A stretch of DNA of 64,000 nucleotides, taken from the NCBI GenBank assembly GCA_011503125.2, contig WWBZ02000022.1, forward strand, positions 1,178,001 through 1,242,000. The letters are read 5' to 3'. Positions 53,316-64,000 of the stretch are shown here, one piece after another (the first letter of the stretch is position 1; each line of letters opens with the position of its first letter). The notes beneath the pieces were generated by a model. The model was not told where the DNA came from and searched no databases. It saw only the letters and a list, made by a program, of their open reading frames with translations. The position numbers were made by a program, and so were the translations under genes. The stretch is from Botryosphaeria dothidea. Lineage: Eukaryota > Ascomycota > Dothideomycetes > Botryosphaeriales > Botryosphaeriaceae.

Positions 53316-54113
53316 TGCTGCAAGGCGTGATTTATCTGTTTGAAGACGAACTCTCGCAAATGCTCCAATAAATTGGTAGCGAGACTCCGCATCAGCCGAT
53401 ATAGTGCATAATCTGTTGGCGTAGAATACATGAATCCCGTTAAACTTTTTGCTAGTAGCAGTATTGATGAAGCAGTCCCCAGGTCAAACGTTGCTCTGTG
53501 CCTTTGATGAGGCCAATTTACAAATACAAAGATCACTTCTAAGATTCCGTGGTGATATTCAGCGAATATGTATGGTACGGTTGGTCAGGTCTGATTGGTG
53601 GATCGGGCTCAACAAGTCTGAATTGATTACTTACTTGGAACCCTTTGCTTGAATTTCCATCCTTAATTGTCCCATAGCCAGCAAACCTCCATCCTAAAAC
53701 CAAAACAGTAGCGCCACCACCGACCCAATTTTCCATAAAATTCTTTGTTCTCTCAAAAGGCACGGAAATGGGAATGCGAATGTTATTTTGTTGGAAATAT
53801 CGTCTCAGAAACCTCCGAATTGGGTTTAGCGTCAAATAGTCTATATAGCAGGCACCCTCTCATACCCCTCTCGGAGGACATGCCATCAATCCAGACAATA
53901 ATCAAATCAACTCAATTTCCAACATATTTCAACCTCCAAGAACTGTCTTCAGTTTCCACCCTCCATCATTGAATAAATCATTCGTGTAGACGGGTACAGT
54001 TTTCGGGTACTTCTCATCACCGCTGTTGACGGACTAGATAGATTCCGCTTCCTCACAATCTGCGTTCGACAGCTGGCGATGCGCTTTGTCGCTCTTTGTG
54101 ATTCTCAATGTAA
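53316..54113. other. Intergenic, no supported gene
   Basis: 800 bases with short frames on both strands and no domain. Contains the MFS 3' region and presumably the next gene's promoter. Confidence 0.45.
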
Positions 54114-55331
54114 ATGCCAGGTCTCGACAGTACAAAGGGTAAATATAAACTACACCTTATAACAATGCATTGTAGTATCACACATTATCAGCAGGAATAT
54201 ATTGTACCAGCCGGCCCTCTTCCAATGGTTCAGTTCATCAGACCCCCACATATTATCATCGGTGGAGAGTCCTCGGAGTCTCCGCGACTCTCTGTTATTC
54301 ATAAATTCAAGATAGATCAACAAATGGAGGAGCCCAACATGCCTCCGAGGATCTCCTGTAGATCCCGCCACTTCTCTGACATCCTCCCGGCATCTGACGA
54401 GGTCATTGACACTGAGACGGTGCTTACTCCTCCAAATTCACCCAAAATCCACTACACTAACCCTTTCTGTAGCAGACGCCGCTACACCACTAGAGAACCA
54501 TACACTCCTCCACGATCGAACTGGTACCGTACTCACCCTCCGACTCCGCATGCGCCCCGCCGGGTCGCAGAAACACCGTCGCCTAAATCCGAGCTTCCTG
54601 TCGTCTCCAATGCGGTGACGGCAAGGCCAAATCTTGGGCGTCGTCCTCGGACACCTATGCCACCACGCCAACCTTCAAGTCCATCTGAGTACTCCGCTAG
54701 TTCCCTACCCAGCAACCCCCCCTTAGGTCCTTTAGGGGCCCCTCCAACCACCACCTCCCGCTCCTCCACATCCAATCCACCCTCTCCTGACTCCTTTGCG
54801 GCCGTCCACTACGCTGCCACTGGCTCCGACTCCCTCAGCCACGCACCCTCAGCGCCTCCACTCCAGCCGACAGACCCGCACTTCCCTCGCCGGCAGTCCG
54901 CCCTCCGACACGTGCAAGAGCACGTCGACCTGCGCGTCGACAATGCATATGACGCGCGACGCACCCAGAGCAGACGGGCTAGGGTGGTGACGGCCGAGGA
55001 CCCTCGAACGGTCGTGCTGCGACGCAGCCTGAGCACGAACGCGCTCGGCCTGCTGATGCCGGAGCATCTGGCCGACGAGCGCAATCGCGGAAGGCAGTGG
55101 GCTTCACCGTGGGAGCAGCGGATCTACGAGCATCGGCGCAGAGAGATCGAGGGGGAGTGGCAGCGGGAGGTGGGGCAGCGGGCGATGGAGGAGAGGGAGT
55201 GGAGGGCGGGAGAACATGCGGTGGTGAACGAGGCGGCGGCGGAGGCGCTGAGGCGTTCTTCTTCTGCGAGGAGGCCTAGAGGTGAGAGGAGGAGAAGGTT
55301 CAAGGAGGCGGTGAAGAAGCTGTTTAGGTAA
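54114..55331 (+). CDS. Hypothetical disordered 405-aa protein
   Basis: One exon. The N-terminal 80 residues may be a mistranslated leader; a later ATG at 54222 (MVQFIRPPH) is a possible start. The middle is Pro/Ser/Thr/Arg rich (TPPRSNWYRTHPPTPH, RPRTPMPPRQPS) and should be unstructured. The C-terminal 150 residues are more conserved-looking and helical with many Arg and Glu: HLADERNRGRQWASPWEQ, EREWRAGEHAVVNEAAAEAL and a basic end ERRRRFKEAVKKLFR. I recognise no family. Base composition at the 3' part is GC/AG rich, as in other real genes here. It converges on the next gene. Confidence 0.5.
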   Translation: MPGLDSTKGKYKLHLITMHCSITHYQQEYIVPAGPLPMVQFIRPPHIIIGGESSESPRLSVIHKFKIDQQMEEPNMPPRISCRSRHFSDILPASDEVIDTETVLTPPNSPKIHYTNPFCSRRRYTTREPYTPPRSNWYRTHPPTPHAPRRVAETPSPKSELPVVSNAVTARPNLGRRPRTPMPPRQPSSPSEYSASSLPSNPPLGPLGAPPTTTSRSSTSNPPSPDSFAAVHYAATGSDSLSHAPSAPPLQPTDPHFPRRQSALRHVQEHVDLRVDNAYDARRTQSRRARVVTAEDPRTVVLRRSLSTNALGLLMPEHLADERNRGRQWASPWEQRIYEHRRREIEGEWQREVGQRAMEEREWRAGEHAVVNEAAAEALRRSSSARRPRGERRRRFKEAVKKLFR

Positions 55332-55540
55332 GTTTTCTTGGTCTTGCGTTGATTTCGGTATGGGCTTGGTATGGGTTTTGCGTTGACTTTGATATAGATA
55401 CTGGGGTGGTCATGCAATAGACATTTTTTTACCCTCAAACTCAGTGCGCTGTATCCATGCATTTGGTTTCATCGAAATATTTTGTACAAGTGAAAAAGTA
55501 AATGCCCCGGATATCGTCCTGCACTTCTACTTGTAGCAGA

Positions 55541-57276
55541 TTAGAAACGACAGTGATCTTCGCCCAGCATTGGGCCCAAGTAAGACTCCGGGAGCTTGTA
55601 GTAGCTGACCCAGCTGCTGCATGGTTCCAGCCAGCTCTTGTCGGAGTCGCAATCACTGAATTGCGGAGTCAAGCCCTCGTAGTTGTACGTGCAGAAGCCG
55701 TGGGTTGACTGAAAAATGTCAGCTGCAGTCATCCAAATGTCATAAAGAGGCCCGTACCAGACACGTAGCTTGCATGGTGTTTGCATCGAATTCGGTGCCC
55801 TTTCCCAGGCAATCTTTCGTTTTGTGGATGTCAGCTTGAGAAGACCAGCCCTTCTCAGTGATTTGGTTCGTCAGATCAGCGTAGTTCGTCTCAGGGCCTA
55901 TGAGAAGTTGCGTCAGCACTTTTTTTTGAGATATAATTGAATGATATTCCGGCGCTTACTGCTCGGGTTGTGGAATGCGTAAGTGTTGCCCTCAGCCTCA
56001 TCGTAGTACCATTGGTTGCAGTTTCCGCCTGAAGTGAAAGCATCGCAGGAAATCTCGCCAGTATCGTCGGCAACCTGACGAGGGTCCTTGCCCGCAGACA
56101 ATGTGCTAACCACGCCATTGGCCTTGAGGGCCTCGCTGAGAACATACTGCTGGAGCTGCTTGTACAAGTCGTTTGCCTGAACAGTCAGAGAAGTCGTCAC
56201 GCGCTGAAAACAACACTATTAGCATGACCACAGATTTGCTCTCAAGATATAGTCCCTACCTGGCTAAAACCGCCCTTGCTGCCGGCCTGGATAAAGTATG
56301 TGTGGTTGCCCTGGATGGTGGAGACTGTGTCTAGCAACGCATTCTGGAAATCCTTCACAAGCTCGGACAGGTTGGCCTCGACATCACCCAATTGAAGGAA
56401 TCTATCGTTCGCCGTCTGAGTCAACAGCTTCTCCGACATATCGACGTTGTTTAGGACTTGGGTCAGGCCGCCAATAATCAGGCCTGCCGCCGTGCTCCCG
56501 CCGTTAGGGATGACGCCTCCGATAAGCTACAACAAGATCAGCACCACTGACTAGTTACCCGCGGCGGGAGACCTACGCCAAGCACTCCAAGCGTTCCGCT
56601 AAAGATCTTCTTCAAGTTGTTCACCGACGCAACGGCTTCGACTGGCGGTGCGACTGCGGCAACGATTTCGCCCACCGTGCCAGCGGCGAGGGAGGAGCCT
56701 TGGCCAAGAGCAAGACTATATTGTTGGAAGAATTGGTAGACTGCGTAAATATTCCAAAGAGTCTGCGCTGAGTCAGACTTTGGTCGGGTTGAAAACTGAG
56801 TATACTCCGTCCATGGCCATGCTCACATAGAACTGTTGATTTGATTCATACTTCGCATTCGCATCCGTATCAAAAGGAGGGCACGTGTTGCTCGTGATGA
56901 GATCGCAAGTAAGACCAGAAAAACCCTGGGAATATTAGCGGCGGAATAGACGGAAATGGGGTTGGAAAGGGGTATGCACATTGAATTGGAGAAAGCACTG
57001 CGCGAAGCCAACGTCATCGCATTTTGCTTCAGTCCCATTCGCCTTGACCCAGTCATTGATGTACTGCTCAATATTCAGAGCTTCCCAGCATTCCGCCTTC
57101 AATCCAGAGCGAGAGTTCGGCGCACAGTCCACATCGGAGCCGGTGGAATTCTGTCTTGGTTGCAAGGTCGGGAAAGACCATGCAGTCAGGCAAAGAGGGG
57201 CAACGTAAAAGAGTGTCTTGAGCATACTGCCTGCAAGGGAACGACTGACGAAGAGAACGTTTGTTTTGACTACCAT
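55541..57276 (-). CDS. Secreted cysteine-containing protein, 466 aa, unknown family
   Basis: Seven exons (57276-56980, 56925-56827, 56762-56577, 56526-56260, 56203-55960, 55897-55758, 55708-55541) join in one frame with no stop. The start at 57276 begins MVVKTNVLF; MLKTLFYVAPLCLTAWS at 57225 gives a clean signal peptide and may be the real start. Cysteines recur in pairs: DCAPNSRSGLKAEC, KCDDVGFAQC, SCDAFTSGGNC and CTYNYEG, PCSSWVSYY, DHC at the end. Several N-x-S/T sites (NSTG, NHTYF) suggest glycosylation. There is no recognised domain; a long Ala/Val-rich helix region sits in exon 3. A secreted or cell-wall role is inferred from signal peptide and cysteine content only. Confidence 0.65.
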
Positions 57277-58397
57277 CGTTCGACCAAACGGTGACCATAT
57301 ATTTCATAAGGGAGCTCGTATTACATGACTAAGTACTCAGATGTAGAAACATGGATCAAGGGCGAATATAGAAGGAGAAAACTGGGCTATTTTGATTAAG
57401 TACCTGCATACGCATAGCTTTGGAACAAAGACGGCGCATGAGCAAGGCAAAGCGAGGGAAGATCATGTAAGTCAGGCCAGCCACCGGTTCAGCAGCCGAC
57501 TTGGCATTTTGCCAAAGAGAGTGGACCGGCCTCTTCTCCTGCCTCACGCTGTGCTGGGTCGCCCGAGGTCTACCCGACCTTTGAGCCCCATAACGCTGCC
57601 TGTATGCAGAGCTGGTGTTTCGATTTGAAACGGAGGGCACAACGATGACATTAAAGTACGATTTGACACCCATCACACCCATAGAAGGCGACGCGACGAA
57701 AGAGGGGGGTAGACAGAAAGAAATCCAAAAGTCTAGACATACTTTTTAGTGACTTTCAGTTTGTCGAAGTGACGAGGGTATTCACAACTTGACGTTGGCG
57801 AGTAGACGTTCGATCGCGCCAGCCCAAGGAGAACTTTTGTTGCATTGATTGTGGCGTCTCTTGATATCAAATTGTCCCTAGCCTTGTTTTAGCATGGACG
57901 TCATGATGTGAAGATCCGGGTCAGGCAGGACACTACTCGATGCCAAGACGTGAGAAGCGTTTTGAAGTTTCGAAAGGCGTGCAGCCGGCGCTCGGTGCCT
58001 TTTAAACCAACCGGAGTTCCGGGTTACCGCGACAGGAAGATCGAAGACGCGTTCGCATGATGATTATTACATACGTGACGCACAATGATGTCCTCCTCCA
58101 GCATGTGTGCAAATCGAATCTAAGGCCAAACAAGACAAAAATGGGGTCGAAGATATCTTATAAATGATATTTCTTTCCACACTGAGAAACGCCACACCTT
58201 CGAGCCGCAGTGAGTGAGATCAAACTGTATTCCTATCGATCATACCCGAACTGAAAACAAAACGCCATGCAATGCTAATACACGATTGCTCTCGTATCCC
58301 GGTACACGAGTTAGGAAGAAAAGGAAAGAGGTAAATAAATAATATCCACTGACCCGTTCTTACATCTTCTCCACAAATTCAATTCCACAGCTCCTCA
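57277..58397. other. Intergenic, no supported gene
   Basis: 1.1 kb upstream of the secreted gene and downstream of PTM1, both on the minus strand. A 108-residue frame (57682-57356) has no clear domain. Otherwise promoter and 3' sequence. Confidence 0.45.
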
Positions 58398-60215
58398 TCA
58401 CCCTGTCAACCTCTGCCTCTCCTCGCCCTTCCCGTCCGCACGGCCACCGTCCTGGGAATCCAGGTCATCGTCACTCCATTTGTCATCGTCGCCGACAGCG
58501 AAAATTGTGTCACCGTCTAGGCTCTCTCTCGGCAGGTTGGAATGCCTCTGGGGCTTGGGAGCCGGCAGCGGAGAATCCATACGGTCAGGGCCGACATTGT
58601 GGCTGCGAGTGGGGGCAGGGTCGTAAGCAGGAGGATCATTCGGGCCATGATCTTCCTCGTCGAAGGAGTCCCGGATGGAGGCAATTTCAAAGCCCTCATC
58701 GTCTTGGGCAAGCTGTAGAGTAGTGTGGTTAGCGTGTTTTGCGAAGCGTGCGCGTTTTCAATCAGAGTACTCACCTCGTCACTCATGGCAAAACGACGGT
58801 TGTTGGCTGTTGGTCTCCAGAGGTAGGAAACAAAGCAAACGTCGGCGAGGTAAACAAGGTTCAACCAGCCGTCCAGGACGAACCAACGGGTTTGCCAGTG
58901 AGTGGGCGCGAAGTCGGGATCGCCGGCGCCGGCAAAAGCAAAGGAGTTGAAGAAGAAAAACCCAAAAATGACAAGGATGCTACCCAAAATGCACCACCAT
59001 AGTTTCTTGTACATCATGAACTTGACGCGCTGCTTCCGGTCCACGAGATCCTTCATGGTCATGTTGAGGGAGTTCAAAGTCCAGATATAGAAAGCTGTCA
59101 GAGTTGCGGAGAGGGGCAAGATGACCAGGAGGACAAGCGGACCAGCGTCATCGGGGCGGATCGTCAAAGAAGCAATGGCGTAAATGACACCGAAGACGAA
59201 GTGGGCAACGGCAAGCCAGCGGACGTAGAGCATCGTCTTTCCCAGCGTATGCTTTACCACGCCGTAACCCATGCAGACAATGAGGAGCAAAAAGAACGAA
59301 AAGGAGTTCCGGCCAGCATTGAGAATAGAGACAATGATCATGAAAACCTTGTTACCAACGTTATTGCCGTGACGGTTCTGGTAGTCATAGAATCCCCAGG
59401 TCATCAGCATTTCCACAACCAGGAATACGAGGATGGCCGTGATGTAATTCTGCACAGCTAGAATGTCGTGCCGGTGCTGCACATAGAGGAAGCCCCAGAA
59501 AATGCCAATGACCGCATACACTAGGGCCATGCCTCCATAGAACGGCAGCTTCGCAATTTGGGCGGCCGGAAGTTCACCATAAGCATTCCTGAACAAAGCA
59601 ACGGCGGCATATTCCTGTCCATCAGGCGCAAAGGTCTCCACACAGTAGTATCCCGTCTTCTCGATAGGATAGTTCACAGCCAAGCGGTTATCTTTCGCGA
59701 TGTGGATGGCTTCGGTACGGATGACGCGCTTCGAGGTCTTTTCGGCGTCGTCGGCAATGATGAATTGTCCAAGTTGCGAGGCATTGCAGAAGCTCTGGGC
59801 AATTGCGTCGTCATCGCAGATGTATTTCCTCTACTCGAAAGATTAGCGACCGCAGCAGCAGTCTTGTGCAACCCAGCCTGGCGCAACTCACCTCCATGTA
59901 ATCGGCGTCGGAAGGCTTGCCCAGCAGCTGCTTGTCTTGCCATTCGAAGATGAGCAGGCTGACAACGGGGTCCTCACCCTTCTCGACGGCAATCTTGTCC
60001 TTGGGAAAGGTGACAAGGATGAAGGGGTCGACGCTGCCGCCCCAGGACTTCTTGCTGTACATGCCCGAGCATTGCTGGCGGTTCTCGTCTGTCTCGTCCT
60101 ACGCAGAGTTAGCAGGGGGCACAGGGAGGCGTAGCGGGCAGCATACAAGCTTGACTTCAATAGCGTGGGCAGTCAGCGCTGAAAACAGCAGCAGGAGGGC
60201 GTGCGCCCATTTCAT
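58398..60215 (-). CDS. PTM1: PTM1-type Golgi seven-transmembrane protein (Lustr/GOST family)
   Basis: Exons 60215-60147, 60098-59892, 59830-58775 and 58712-58398 encode 548 residues. A signal peptide (MKWAHALLLLFSALTAHA) is followed by a luminal domain with Cys (QQCSGMY, KYICDDDAI, YYCVETFAP). From about residue 195 seven hydrophobic helices follow (FYGGMALVYAVIGIFWG, AVQNYITAILVFLVVEMLM, NSFSFFLLLIVCMGYGVV and on). NMTMKDLVDRKQRVKFMMYK and YLWRPTANNRRFAMSDE are strong family signs. The last exon is an acidic, Pro-rich cytosolic tail. Family members sit in Golgi or endosomal membranes and help protein sorting; the exact function is uncertain. All three introns have CTAAC/CTAATC branch sites. 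Confidence 0.85.
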
Positions 60216-60569
60216 GGTTGCGGCGGGTCGGGCTAGGGCCTGTCAACAGGCGGGAGTCGGTGGGTGAGGGTCCAACAGGGTGCGGATGACGGGCGTTGAG
60301 CGAGGAGAAGAGGCCGGGGGCAGTTCACATGCCGCGATGGCGTCTGGTCGATTGGAAGGGGCGTCGGGGTGGAATGTGGCTGCTGGGAGTAGCTCTCCGC
60401 GTAAGCCTGATGCTCTGGCAAAGCTGTCCGTTGCGCGCGCGCCGCAAATCCCCCGGCCCGCCACGCTCCGACCCAGAACAGAGGGTCCACGCCCGCAAGG
60501 CTGACTTGCCCGTCAATTTATTTCTCCACCAAATCATCTCCGCGCCTCTGCTCCTCACCCGCTCTCACC
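60216..60569. promoter_or_regulatory. Divergent promoter region
   Basis: 354 bases between divergent start codons of PTM1 and CTU2. GC-rich, no coding content, no specific factor site claimed. Confidence 0.5.
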
Positions 60570-61787
60570 ATGCCCGGCAAGCACGTGAATGCAGACCCCT
60601 GCGGTGCTGGTCGCCCCTGCCAGCGTTGCCGTGTGTCCGACTCCTCGCTCGTCGTGCGCAGCGAGCCTCTTTGCAGGTATGCATGGAGTCTGCGCATTCT
60701 ACTGTGTCGCAGACGTCTTGGCTGACGCTCACTAAGGGACTGCTTCGTAAAATACGTAAACACCAAGGCCATCAAGCGTATGGAATCGTATGCCTACTAT
60801 GTCAAGAATCGCGCTGCCAACGAAGAGCGAAAGCTGCTGCTGCCCGTATCCTTCGGAGTCTCGTCCGTCACCCTGCTGTATCTTCTGGACGAGCATCTCA
60901 AAAGACAGATCGCGAAGACTGGTCGGACGGGCTACGCCTTGCATATCATATACGTAGACACGTCTGCCGTGGAGAGAGATGTACCTGCACCAGGGAGGCT
61001 GAACCAGCTAAAGGAAGCTTTTTCTGGGCATGAATATAGCAGTGTGCCGCTCGCCGATATATTTAACAGCATCAAGGCGAAGGACATATTAGACGACGTG
61101 CCCGAGACGGCTGCTATAGGGACAGGCGACGCGGTGACATCGCAGGAAAAACTGGAACGCCTGATCCTTTCTCTGCCATCTGCTACATCCCGCGCCGATG
61201 TTATCCGCATACTCAAGAACAGGCTTATTGTGAGCTTTTCACAGGAGCATGATTGCAAAGGCATCCTCTGGGGCGACACCACAACGAAAATTGCGGAGAA
61301 AACGCTCGCAGAAACGGCCAAAGGACGCGGCTTCTCGCTGCCCTGGCAGGTCTCCGATGGCATGTCACCTTTTGGCATTACTTTCAATTATCCTCTTCGA
61401 GACCTACTCAAGAAGGAACTAGTCGCACATGCTGAGCTGACTTTGCCGCCACTGACAAGTTTGTATCATGCACAGCAGCCTACTCAAGTTTCCGCAAGCG
61501 CGAAGAACACTACGATCGATGACTTAATGAAGCAGTATTTTGAGTCCGTGGAGCAGGAATACCCTAGCATTGTAGCCAATGTTGTCCGCACCTCCAGCAA
61601 GCTTGAGCCTGCTACCGCAGAGGACGATAGATGCCAGCTATGCAATATGCCGGTGGCCGGAGGTCGATTTGGAATCCACGGCTGGGGCGGTGATCAGCAA
61701 GACAGTTCCACCCTGCATTCAGATGGAGGACGGCTCTGTTACGGCTGCACGAGAGCTGCGCCGCAGTCAGCAAGCCTGCTTTCATGA
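60570..61787 (+). CDS. CTU2: Cytoplasmic tRNA 2-thiolation protein 2 (Ctu2/Ncs2)
   Basis: Exons 60570-60676 and 60737-61787 give 385 residues. The N-terminus has Cys pairs (PCGAGRPCQRC, then LCRDCF across the splice) as in Ctu2. KLLLPVSFGVSSVTLLYLLD, VIRILKNRLIVSFSQEHDCK, GILWGDTTTKIAEKTLAETAKGRG-type segment and GFSLPWQVSDG are the conserved PP-loop-like body. The end has another zinc-like set (CQLCNMPV, LCYGCTRAA). Ctu2 pairs with Ctu1/Ncs6 to thiolate the wobble uridine of tRNA Lys, Glu and Gln, with sulfur from Urm1. No damage seen. It is a little shorter than the largest fungal homologues. Confidence 0.9.
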
Positions 61788-62263
61788 GGCACGCGGTTGC
61801 AATTCATTCATAATCGCGCAAATATGGCACCACGAGGATATTTCACCAGCCCCCAGAGTTTTGCCGGATTTTTTGCATGCGGAATGGACTGAGGCACGGT
61901 GTTCTGGGGTGTGCAGGCGACGCGTCGTGGCCCGCTACACATTGGAGAGGTCGGCGCTTAAAGATGCCCACTCGCAAGTGGATCTCCACGACCACGGCGC
62001 TTACAAGTACGGCCTCGAATACTCCATCGGGTAATATACGTTTCCAAGATCCAGCCTCTTCAGGAACAGTCTCCTAAAATTGGCGTTTCCGTCCCGGCCT
62101 TATCCACATCCCCGGGTCCCTAGAGCAAGCGCCGTGCCGTCGTGCGGATAACTTGGCAACGGGGGACACCAATGGCACAGCGTAACGCTGGATCTTCGCC
62201 TGCTCAGCTCTAGCAGGTGTTTCAGAATTTCAAAGGAGGTGGCGAGCACGCTACGCTGTCCGG
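61788..62263. other. Intergenic, no supported gene
   Basis: 476 bases between two same-strand genes. It holds the CTU2 3' region and the next promoter. Nothing else is supported. Confidence 0.45.
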
Positions 62264-64000
62264 ATGTTTGTGCTTAAAAGTCACCGTCACGGCTGCATCT
62301 GCATTGCAGGAGCCGGGGTGCATGCTGCGCGTGTTGATTCTTTCATTCCTTTCTTTCCTATAATGTCTACCCTAATCGCTGCTTACCTTCTTCTGCAGCA
62401 GGGTCACGCTCTGCCTGTGGTTCTCGTTCAACACAATTCGGACAACGATACTGCAAGCTCTGGCCCGGCATGGGTATCTTCTCCAAACGTACGCGGGACG
62501 TACGATCTGATCCTGGGGTGCCTGGTAACCTCGTTTCTTTCTGCTTGGATCGCATGGCATCCTAATTTCGGCGCCGGACATGGACCAGTCTCATCTGTTC
62601 TTCGACGCTTCGTGTGGATCATGGCTGCCATGGCTGCTCCTGAGATGATATTTTTTTGCGCCTGGGAGCAGAGATGCGCCGCAAGAAGGCTGCAACAGGA
62701 AGTGAATCGCTTAGGTCAGCGGGCTTACGATGCGGAAGATGTGGATTCAGCCGTGCGATCGTATGAACAGCACTTGCACCAAAAGGTTCGTCTTAGTCCA
62801 ACTAGAAGCGGAAACTCCTTCTGACGTTGAGACTAGAGCGCCTCTGTTTCTCGTCCGGCGTACGTTCCGAGGCGTCTCTCAGCCCCAGTAACCACGGCAC
62901 CAAGTCTTGAACCTGTCTTACAACCATTCGAATATGCGGCCTCCCAGAATGATGCCAGTCACCCCTCCCCGAGCATCTATTCCAACTCCGACTCCCGCTC
63001 AGATACCATGGTCTCTTCTCACTTTGCGCACACTCGGACTCCAAGCCGCTCATCTTCCAGCGTATCTTCTCCGAAGCCTCAGTGCTCTCCCTGGACTTTA
63101 TCTCAAGCCTTCTTCGCCGTATCCGGAGGTATCAAGGTCTCTAGCTCAACTTTCTGGACACAGCCAGCCCTCACATTTACTCCTCCCGGCATCATCGAAC
63201 TTGCACGCGGCGGTTTGCTCCCATCCGCCATCCCACTGATGCATAAACGCGATCCCATCGCCACTATCCTTGCTTCCATTCAATGCCTTTGGTTCATCGC
63301 CCAAACCATTACCCGACTCTTCCACCACCTCCCCCTTACTCTCCTCGAGATCCATACCCTCGCCTCCGTTCTTATCATTATCCTTGTCACCCTCATCTGG
63401 CTACTCAAACCCTACAACTCCACCGCTCCACCGCCCCACGCATCCGACCGCCTCACCGACCTCGCCGCCCTCTTCACCATCGACCCACACCTCGCCCACA
63501 CGCTCAACCCGCACAAGAACCGCCTGGTCTACCCCGTCGACATTACCGAGTGCACCGAAGCCTACACCAAAACCACAACCACCCCACTGACCGAAGACGA
63601 CCACGCGAAGATCGCCGAGCTGCACCTGCGCGCCTCGCGCGCCCTCGAGCACCTGCGCAGACGGTACCGCGCCGACGTCATCAGCAGCCCCGTCGGCCAG
63701 AGCCCCCCGCCGCCCAGCTTGACCTACAAGTCCCCCCACGTCGTGGGCGTGCGGCGTGAGTGGCGCGTCGAGGGCGCGGATGCGCTGCCGCCATCGAAGC
63801 TCGTGCAGAGCGCAGTACCGTTCGTCGTCGCTGTACTGTACGGCGCTGTTGTACTTGGGGTGTCGTGGGCGGGAGAGGGCTTTACGACGGCGGTTGAGAG
63901 AGGGGGGTGGAGGGGTGCGGGGGACGTGCTTCTCATGATTGCTATGGTGGGTGGAGCGTTGCGGGCGTGGTCAACACGGAAGGCTAGAGAGGGGCGATGG
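62264..64000 (+). CDS. Hypothetical integral membrane protein, 3' end outside window
   Basis: Exon 1 62264-62785 and exon 2 62837 to the window edge, joined over a 51-base intron (GTTCGT donor, CTGAC branch, TAG acceptor), stay in one frame. The start at 62363 (MSTLIAAYLLLQQGHALPV) gives a signal peptide and is a good alternative to 62264. WVSSPNVRGTYDLILGCLVTS and RFVWIMAAMAAPEMIFFCAW match a fungal membrane-protein family in which this RGT..D segment precedes two helices. Exon 2 adds WTLSQAFFAVSGGIKV, HKRDPIATILASIQCLWFI, a helix LASVLIIILVTLIWLL and near the edge VVAVLYGAVVLGVSW and DVLLMIAMVGGALRAW. No stop is reached by 64000. Function unknown. Confidence 0.7.

Overview
This window is nuclear DNA of a filamentous ascomycete (Pezizomycotina). 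The gene families suggest Dothideomycetes, but that is an inference. The evidence is many short introns (about 48-76 bases) with GT/AG ends and CTRAC-like branch sites, gene families typical of filamentous fungi (UstYa/DUF3328, Pth11-like rhodopsin-fold protein, fungal PARP-E2 fusion, BTB proteins), and eukaryotic housekeeping genes on both strands. All splice models were built by eye from reading frame, splice signals and remembered family motifs; none was checked by alignment or RNA.

Layout. 0-7 kb is accessory: a partial acid-ceramidase-like amidase (cut by the left edge), a broken C2H2 zinc-finger gene, a 69-aa secreted peptide, an intact five-exon UstYa-like oxidase and a wrecked glutathione S-transferase. 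6.7-23 kb is mixed: two unknown proteins 56 bases apart, mitochondrial seryl-tRNA synthetase, a BTB protein, a Pth11-like membrane protein, a TLC-domain protein, a sugar transporter with one frameshift and a probable COG7 subunit. 23-44 kb is a dense, conserved block: PARP-E2 fusion, RAT1, USO1, cytosolic isoleucyl-tRNA synthetase, a tiny three-exon twin-CX9C gene resembling NDUFAF8, and SFI1.

44.7-53.3 kb looks like a decaying metabolic neighbourhood: an intact UDP-glycosyltransferase, an intact membrane-anchored sulfotransferase-like protein, a cytochrome P450 with two in-frame stop codons, and a drug-type MFS transporter with a lost splice donor and two frameshifts. 54-64 kb holds a disordered protein, a cysteine-containing secreted protein, a PTM1-type Golgi membrane protein, CTU2/NCS2 (tRNA thiolation) and a membrane protein running off the right edge.

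The most striking pattern is five disabled genes (C2H2, GST, sugar MFS, P450, DHA-type MFS) scattered among well-kept genes. Three of the four in-frame stops could have come from CAA to TAA changes, which would fit repeat-induced point mutation, but the indels need another cause or could be assembly errors. I found no convincing tRNA, rRNA, CRISPR or intact transposon.
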